Shown piece by piece: positions 57,901-64,000 of a stretch of DNA of 64,000 bases. Below the pieces are notes generated by a model that made no database searches, was not told the DNA's origin, and saw only the letters and a list, made by a program, of their open reading frames with translations. The stretch is from assembly GCF_033807715.1 (NCBI RefSeq), contig NC_084587.1, positions 24,404,517 through 24,468,516 of the forward strand, in the 5' to 3' direction. The position numbers and the translations under genes were made by a program. The stretch's first letter is position 1. The number at the start of each line of letters is the position of its first letter. This stretch comes from Cololabis saira. Taxonomy: Eukaryota > Chordata > Actinopteri > Beloniformes > Belonidae.

Positions 57901-58757
57901 ACTGCTTGTGCCAAAAATATTTATACTCGTGGTGGAACAAATTTGTTTCCAACTACCTCATGAGCTTAGTATATCAACATATGGAATTGAGAAGATATAT
58001 CCACGTTAACTGGATGCACACAGTCTTTTTCTTTCACATTAAGAAAAAACTAAACAGAAAATGTAAATTTCATTTTTTAATTGTTAAAAAAAGAAAAGAA
58101 AAGAAAGGCTTCTATGTAGATGAGACACTATATCTTCAGAGCTGGTGTTTCATTTCAGGGAATGGAAAAGCACCACTGATGACCAGAAATTCAAGGCAAA
58201 CTCTGCAAGTGTCTGTGTTCGTGAAACTCAAATTAATAAATTATGATGTGCGTAGTGGTGCTTTGCTGTAATTAGATCCCTGCAGAATAATCCGAGTCAC
58301 AATTTCATGACAAAAACAAGTAAACATGCACATTAGTAACTCCTGCCCCAAAGCTAACCTTAAATATTGTCATATATCATCAGGGTTTTGACATAAACAT
58401 GTCTAAAGAAAATGAATAAAGACATACAGAATATTCTCTTGCCAAAGTCAAACTCATAAATCTGGATCAAATAAACCAACAACTGGCAGTAAGCAGAAGA
58501 ATATCAGGGTTTGAGAGGCAGTGTGATGCAGCTCTGAACACTAACCACCTGCAATATGATGACAATGCTGCATGGGCTCTGAGCCCGCATTGAGGGTAAA
58601 GTCTGGAGGACCCTGATCCTGCAGGATGGGTAATCTGATGATAAAAACATCGAGGCTAGGTTTACGTCAGGCTTCATTTCTTACTTAATTTTAGAGGAGA
58701 GTCGTGCTTTCCATCTACTCATTTGCACACCACCCTCAGCCACTGATTCTGCGGTGA
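54939..58757. other. Intergenic between osbp2-like 3' end and casp3
   Basis: AT-rich. 55080-55435 ends in GCTAATAAAGTTTAAAAAG, resembling a LINE or retrocopy tail on the + strand. The right portion must include the osbp2-like 3'UTR, whose end I could not fix. No exon recognised. Confidence 0.5.
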
Positions 58758-58900
58758 TCAGAAGATTTCTGGACACATCTCCCAATTGCTTTCTTCCTTC
58801 GCCTCCCAGTAACCACCCTTGTAGACATGCAAATTCTCTCCAGACGCAGGATCATCTACACTCTCGAACCACAGTGCTTGGTAGTTGTCTGGATGGGTGC
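58758..58900 (-). CDS. osbp2: osbp2-like last coding exon
   Basis: Acceptor TTCTCCCTCAG. Joined in phase 1 to 61505 it reads LPEEGTHPDNYQALWFESVD, matching the family pattern EDGTPYDPYKALWFE. Stop TGA at 58758-58760. Confidence 0.9.
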
Positions 58901-61900
58901 CTGAGGGAGAAGAGAGACAGTCTTTTACTGAGAGTGAGCTTTAGAACAAGATGAAGTGACAGTTAAGAAGCCACAAATGTACATTTTCTTCTCATTCAAA
59001 GCAGCACAGATGACTTTTGTTTACTCTAACCTTTTTGATTCCATTTGAAGGAATATGTGCTTACTTTTAGGAAGCATCATCTACCTGTAGCTGCTGGGTT
59101 TATCTCTGCTACAGGCAAAAACTAAGCACAGAATCCCATCCTGGTGGGACCACTACACATCATTTTACACCACTACATCAGTGAAACTACCTCACAGAGC
59201 TACAGTGGACATCTCTTGACCGACTCAGGGAGGTAATTACAGGAGAGAAAACGAAAGCATGACTGATTAAAAGACCAAACAATGGTAAATGGTGGCCATA
59301 GTTACAAACGCTACTTAAACAGTACTTCTATGATGTGATCCAAAAAAGATAAACGCTTATCGGTTCTGATATAAATAGATTAAACCACTCAATGCATAGG
59401 CCAAGGTTTCCTTCTGTACCAAAGCCTGAAAATTGTTTCTCATTTGTAAGTCTCTTGTGCATAAAAGGTAATGTGATCTCACTTAAAGTAAACTAAATAT
59501 TTTCAGTTGCACCTTACTCAGAAAAAATGCACACAATTGATTAGTACTCGATGAAGATACTATATCCTTTTTCTAACATGAGATACACCACAATGATGGT
59601 TTCATCAGTCTGATTAACCAATAGCTTCATTCAGACCTGCCTGTAAAAGCTCACAAAAACAGAAAACGTTTGCCCAGTCACGTGGCACAATACAGTATAT
59701 CACACGGGTTTATCATTTAAATACTGACAGTTACATTTTCCCACAATATCATGTCATATTGCCATAGTAATTTATCCAAGTGTGTCGGGCATGCAGAGGT
59801 CTGTAAAACACTGCAGTGGTGGACAGAAACAGCTGAAAATACACATTTTTTTTACACCCTTTAGATTACATAACAGCCACTGTTATACTCAAGAAAGTTT
59901 AATTACACAATTGTAACACTAATTGGAATCAGCTGAATAAAAACGTGGTTGTTTATTCAGCCTGTGGGCACAGTCGTTTGTTGGATGAGCTAAGCTAATA
60001 AACCTGCTACATCATGATAAAACAGAGGTGGATGAGAGCAGTTAAAAATGTTAATATATATATATATATCACAGAAAGCAGATGCTGAAGTTGTAGCTTA
60101 AATAAAGTAATATGTGTCTGTATAAGACATGTAACAAACCCTCGGAACTAATGCACAAACAGCTACATACCACAGGATGGGGATGAGCTACTCTAGATAT
60201 TTAGTTCTAGGTTTATTGTGCAAATTCTATGCTGATATAAAACACATTTCCTACAAATGTATCTTAAGACATAAATGCCCAGGTAGAACAGGACAGATGT
60301 TACTTGCTTTTGGCTGGGGATCCATAAAGACCCTCCTTTCCTTCCACTAAGAGAGAGCAAGTTATAAAGAGTGTAAAGAGAAAAATTAATTGATGGATGT
60401 TGGCCAGAGGGGTTCTAACTGACTAGTAAATGTGACATAATTCGATTTATGTGTATTATAAGAATACTTGCATGGGAATTGGACAAGTGATGGTCCATAA
60501 GGGGCTGGAGAGAAAAAACAATAGAAAAAAAAAAAGAAGGATGGGTGACCTTTCGGGAGTTATGACATGAATGAACAATGTGAATATGACAGATGGAACA
60601 AAAACTGAGTGAAAACGTAAGGGGCTACTTGCATGCAACGGGAGTGAGAGGAGGAGAGTCCTCTGTGTCAGCTGAGCAAACCCCAGCACACACAAAAAAA
60701 AAAGTAAATCCATAAGTCAACCGACACACCTTTCTTGTTTACATTTCAAAAGTGCTATGTGTTCCTCTTAAAAGGTATAATAATATACAAAAAAGACTAA
60801 AGTTATATATAAAACTAGGACATTTTAAAAGGTTTAAATTTAGGGAAATTAAATTAGAGCTCATCTAATAGTTTCAAATCTCCAGAAAAGAATCTAACTT
60901 GTGTAGTATATAAAAAAGAAACAAACAACACACAAAATCAGCCCTCAACTCTGGTGCTATGAAGTAATTAGTGTTTGGGACACAAACCTATCTGCACCCC
61001 CATGGATATACCATTTGAAATCACGTTGTATTAACAGCTCTGTAACAACGATACATGTATTTAAAAGTAAACGCTCCAATGTGATTTAATACTTGCTTTC
61101 ATCAGAAACCTCACTCGCTTCGGTTCCAATCTCTTGTGCATCGGCTAAATGGAACAAAGATGAATGAAGGGATGTTAAAATGTACGAGATCTACTCAAGA
61201 TTATATAGAAGATATTACTTTAATATTGCACACACAAATACCAGTGTGCTTTTTTTTAAATTCTAAAGTCAATATAAAGCATTAATCAAGGGGTTAGAAA
61301 AGACTGAGAAAGGTACTTGCATTTCAAAGGTGAGTCATTGATTGAACCCTCAGTGATGGCTGAGGGTTAAAGAAAAAGGATGAGCAGACGTGGAATACCA
61401 AGACAAAGTGGATTAAGAAAATAAGAAGAAGAAATATGAATGGACATAGAAACTCTGGACAGAAATACAAGATAAAAAAAAAGCTTCTTTAGTTTGTTTT
61501 CTACCTTCCTCTGGTAAGCTTGCAGCTTTAACAGCTTCCCTTTCCCTTTCGCGACGGGTGGTGCGCTGTTTTTCTTCAAGCCTCTGTTTCTCTGCGTTAG
61601 CTTCATCCCAGCGGCCATCCTCCATCAGCCGCTGGTCAGGGCGTCGCCGACTGTCTGTGGGCGCCACCCGTTCTTCAGGTTCATTAAGCGTCAATGCAAG
61701 GGAGGAGAAGAAGTACATATTCTCTGCCCCTTCTCTGAAAAGTCAGCACCAGAAAACATCAGAACCACAAAGCATCAATGCATATGTACTGCACTTTGGA
61801 CTTTTCAATATTACTAGTCTTCCACCAAACAAATACTCACGGTAAAGGGTTCTTTCTCCAGATTTCTTTGGCTTTGAGGGTCTGATAGACAGTCCTCTGT

Positions 61901-63898
61901 TTGCCCTCACTGCTGTTCTCGCCTTTACTGCTCTGCATTATCCTAGAAAATTCCATCTTCTCATCCCACGTTCCTGATAGCACGTAATGAGCCTTTCCAT
62001 CCTTATCCATTACAACTCCTGTTACCTGAGAGAAACATGCAGCCTTGAGTTAAAAATGAATTTAATTCTAACTGCTATAGCGAGGGATTATTGCAAATCC
62101 AATTCTTATTTACTCAAGGGTGTTGTAGACTAAACTGTCACTGCATTTATACAAATGCACTTCTTCACTATGTCACAATCCTGATACTGGTAATTTGTTA
62201 CATTATTTCATCATCTTCTGTATTCTTTTATTCCTTTTTTTTTTTTTTTTTTTTAAATTGTATTTATTTTATTATTTTTTTATTTTATTTATTAACATAC
62301 AATGCAAACAACGACAAAAGACGACATCAGTATGTGTGTGTGTGTGTGTGTGTGTAAATAAGATGATGACAGTAGATACATAAATTGAGAATATTAATTT
62401 GAGAGTAAACAAATAAATAATTATCATATAGAGTGGTGTAGCATGATATCATATAAATATAGCATAATAATATAGTAATATCCTAATATAACATAATTTT
62501 TATAAAATATTATAACATATAACCAAATGATATCACCATACTATAATATATAACAATATAATAATACTATAGTTTAACATCCCATGAGATTTCATAACTT
62601 AATATAATAATACACTATGAAACAATATATCATGATAATGCCAGGAATAATTATTAGAGTTAGAGTTGGTCATTTATGTATCGCAATGAGGGGTGAGGTC
62701 AGACCGGGGCGTCAGGGTTGTTACATTATTTCAAGTGGTGACATTCAAATAGCCTTTAAAAATACTAGATTTATGTCTAATGAAGATATTAATTCTAGTT
62801 GTTGGTGTGGTTCAGTCAATGATCTTTGCCTCTGTTATTTCTGTGAATGGACTGATCTCAAAAGAAGTAGTGACTACTCGCTGGAGTATTTACTGAACTG
62901 AGATAAAGATGGGAGACTGGAGTTCCTCGTGTGAAAGTGTGGAGTTTGTTCTCGTTTCATTTTTTCTTTCATTTCAGAATAAGTGTCGTGTAGAGGGCTG
63001 GAAAGTTCTTATGTTAATGAGCTGATATTTCTGTTGATCCAAGTATGAAGATATCGTAAAAACATAAATATGGTTATATTTCCCCACTTTTTCAGCCTGC
63101 TTAGTCACATGGAGTAAATTACTGCATCAGCATAACTATTTGGTCTAACTTCCCCTGTTGGGGGAAAAGAGTTGGTAGCTGGAAGGTGTCAACCAGCAAT
63201 GACCACGTCTCAATAAGACTTGACAGGTTATGACGCTGCCTATGCAAAAAAGGTTAAAAAAAACCTAAACAACACGTAAACACACACATATGCCATGTGC
63301 AACAACGATCATGACATCAAGTGGCGACCTTGTGAACACACCATTGTTTTCCTCAATCTTTTGTAAGTGAGTAAGGATGAAAACAGTGATGACTCCAATG
63401 CAATCAACTTGGGCTGGACTCAAATGAAGCTGCTGTAAAAGCATCAGTTCTGTTTTGTAACTCATACTTAAAAGCGATAGTCGGCATTGAAACGGTTGTA
63501 ACTTCAGTATGGCTTAGGTTGTGCCAAAAAAGCAAAACGAAACAGTTGGAGAGAAATGATTTACCTTTCTTGGCACATCTCTGGAGAAGTAACTGTAGGG
63601 AGCAAACTTAAGATGGCAGCGATCTCCTGTCTTGTGGTTCACCACATCTATTTCTCCAGACTGTCATAGGATACAAAGACAACTACTGTTTAGCTGATGA
63701 GCATCAAAGTGCTCCCTACACCTTTACAACTAATAAATGATGTATTTAGTGTAATGATATTGGTGGGATACATATGCATCCGCTTTACAGTTACCTGATC
63801 AATCCATAATTTCCCAACAATGATGTTGTGTACTGTTGTGGTAACTTTTTTCCAAGAGTAATGATTGTTGCTCTTATCAAACAAACACTGGATAGAAC
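58758..63898 (-). CDS. osbp2: Oxysterol-binding protein (OSBP2-like), C-terminal exons; gene continues past the right edge
   Basis: Exons 63795-63898, 63565-63660, 61841-62025, 61505-61734 and 58758-58900 join in phase to 758 bases, about 252 residues, the last part of the lipid-binding ORD domain. OSBP proteins move sterol and PI4P between ER and Golgi membranes. Visible conserved blocks: NNHYSWKKVTTTVHNIIVGK, LWIDQ, SGEIDVVNHKTGDRCHLKF, YSYFSRDVPRK, VTGVVMDKDGKAHYVLSGTW, GKQRTVYQTLKAKEIW, ENMYFFSSLALTLNEPEE, RPDQRLMEDGRWDEANAEKQ, then LWFESVDDP, YKGGYWEAKEESNWEMCPEI and F with TGA. OSBP2 is preferred over OSBP because of LNEPEE, KQRTVYQTL and YKGGYWEAKE; this is from family memory. The PH domain and the EQVSHHPP motif lie outside the window. 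Confidence 0.88.
61093..61144 (-). CDS. osbp2: Candidate alternative osbp2-like exon
   Basis: A 52-base segment between TTCCATTTAG and GTATTA continues the frame from 61505 as ADAQEIGTEASEVSDES, an acidic stretch resembling the variable linker of OSBP2. Its length is not a multiple of three, so it would need a further partner exon or serve as an alternative end (reading on gives KY and a stop). No transcript evidence. Confidence 0.4.
61505..61734 (-). CDS. osbp2: osbp2-like exon with RPDQRLMEDGRWDEAN helix
   Basis: Acceptor CTTTTCAG, donor GTAGAAAA. Reads PEGAENMYFFSSLALTLNEP, then RRRPDQRLMEDGRWDEANAE and KQRLEEKQRTTRREREREAV. The Arg/Glu-rich C-terminal helix is typical. Phase 1 at its 3' end. 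Confidence 0.92.
61841..62025 (-). CDS. osbp2: osbp2-like exon
   Basis: Acceptor TTCTCTCAG, donor GTGAGTA. Reads VTGVVMDKDGKAHYVLSGTW, then DEKMEFSRIMQSSKGENSSE, GKQRTVYQTLKAKEIWRKNP and LP. Confidence 0.92.
62242..62356. repeat. T-rich tract and short (GT)n in osbp2-like intron
   Basis: A run of T with TTTATTTTATT sequence is followed by GT units at 62335-62356. Low complexity only; the region to about 62640 is strongly AT-rich. Confidence 0.85.
63565..63660 (-). CDS. osbp2: osbp2-like exon
   Basis: Acceptor CTATGACAG, donor GTAAATC. Reads SGEIDVVNHKTGDRCHLKFA, then PYSYFSRDVPRK. Exactly 32 codons. Confidence 0.92.
63795..63898 (-). CDS. osbp2: osbp2-like exon
   Basis: Acceptor TTGTCACCAG, donor GTAACTG. 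Reads SIQCLFDKSNNHYSWKKVTT, then TVHNIIVGKLWIDQ. The open frame extends beyond the acceptor, but the homology starts at the splice site. Confidence 0.9.
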
Positions 63899-64000
63899 CT
63901 GGTGACAAAAGAGGGAAACTCTGTTATAATTAACAGAAATGTTGCCAGCTCCACCAAAATCCATTTCATATGTTTTACACTTTTAAGTTAAAAATTAGAT

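Overview
The window is vertebrate nuclear DNA, almost certainly from a teleost fish. It is AT-rich, has long introns with GT-AG splice sites, many dinucleotide and tetranucleotide microsatellites, and a dense layer of fish-type transposon and SINE/LINE remnants. All named genes were recognised by reading exon translations; no database search was run.

Layout. (1) At 907-2726 on the + strand are the last three coding exons of a tolloid-like metalloprotease (tll1-like), with a 3'UTR to about 3560. (2) 3.6-10.8 kb is a gene-poor convergent intergenic stretch with microsatellites and an intact-ended hAT-type element. (3) stox2 (storkhead-box 2) lies on the - strand. Four exons of the short form span 10813-22909. 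A further alternative first exon at 45380-45722, about 24 kb upstream of shared exon 2, carries the STOX1-like N-terminal domain and is in the correct splice phase, so the locus occupies about 35 kb. Its large first intron is packed with nested transposons. (4) A complete six-exon caspase-3 gene (casp3) is on the - strand at 49413-54432. (5) The C-terminal exons of an oxysterol-binding protein (osbp2-like) are on the - strand at 58758-63898; the gene continues beyond the right edge.

The genes are ordinary single-copy developmental, apoptotic and lipid-transport genes and do not form a pathway or operon. TLL1, STOX2 and CASP3 share a human chromosome arm (4q), whereas OSBP2 is on human 22q, so the left part looks like conserved synteny joined to a different block.

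I found no convincing previously undescribed biological system. The most useful observations are the far-upstream stox2 first exon, the fish stox2 polyglutamine insertion, the stacked TTAA-flanked elements at 30-31 kb that share one TTAA, a palindromic mini-element in casp3 intron 1, and several transposons whose boundaries can be fixed by exact or near-exact target-site duplications.
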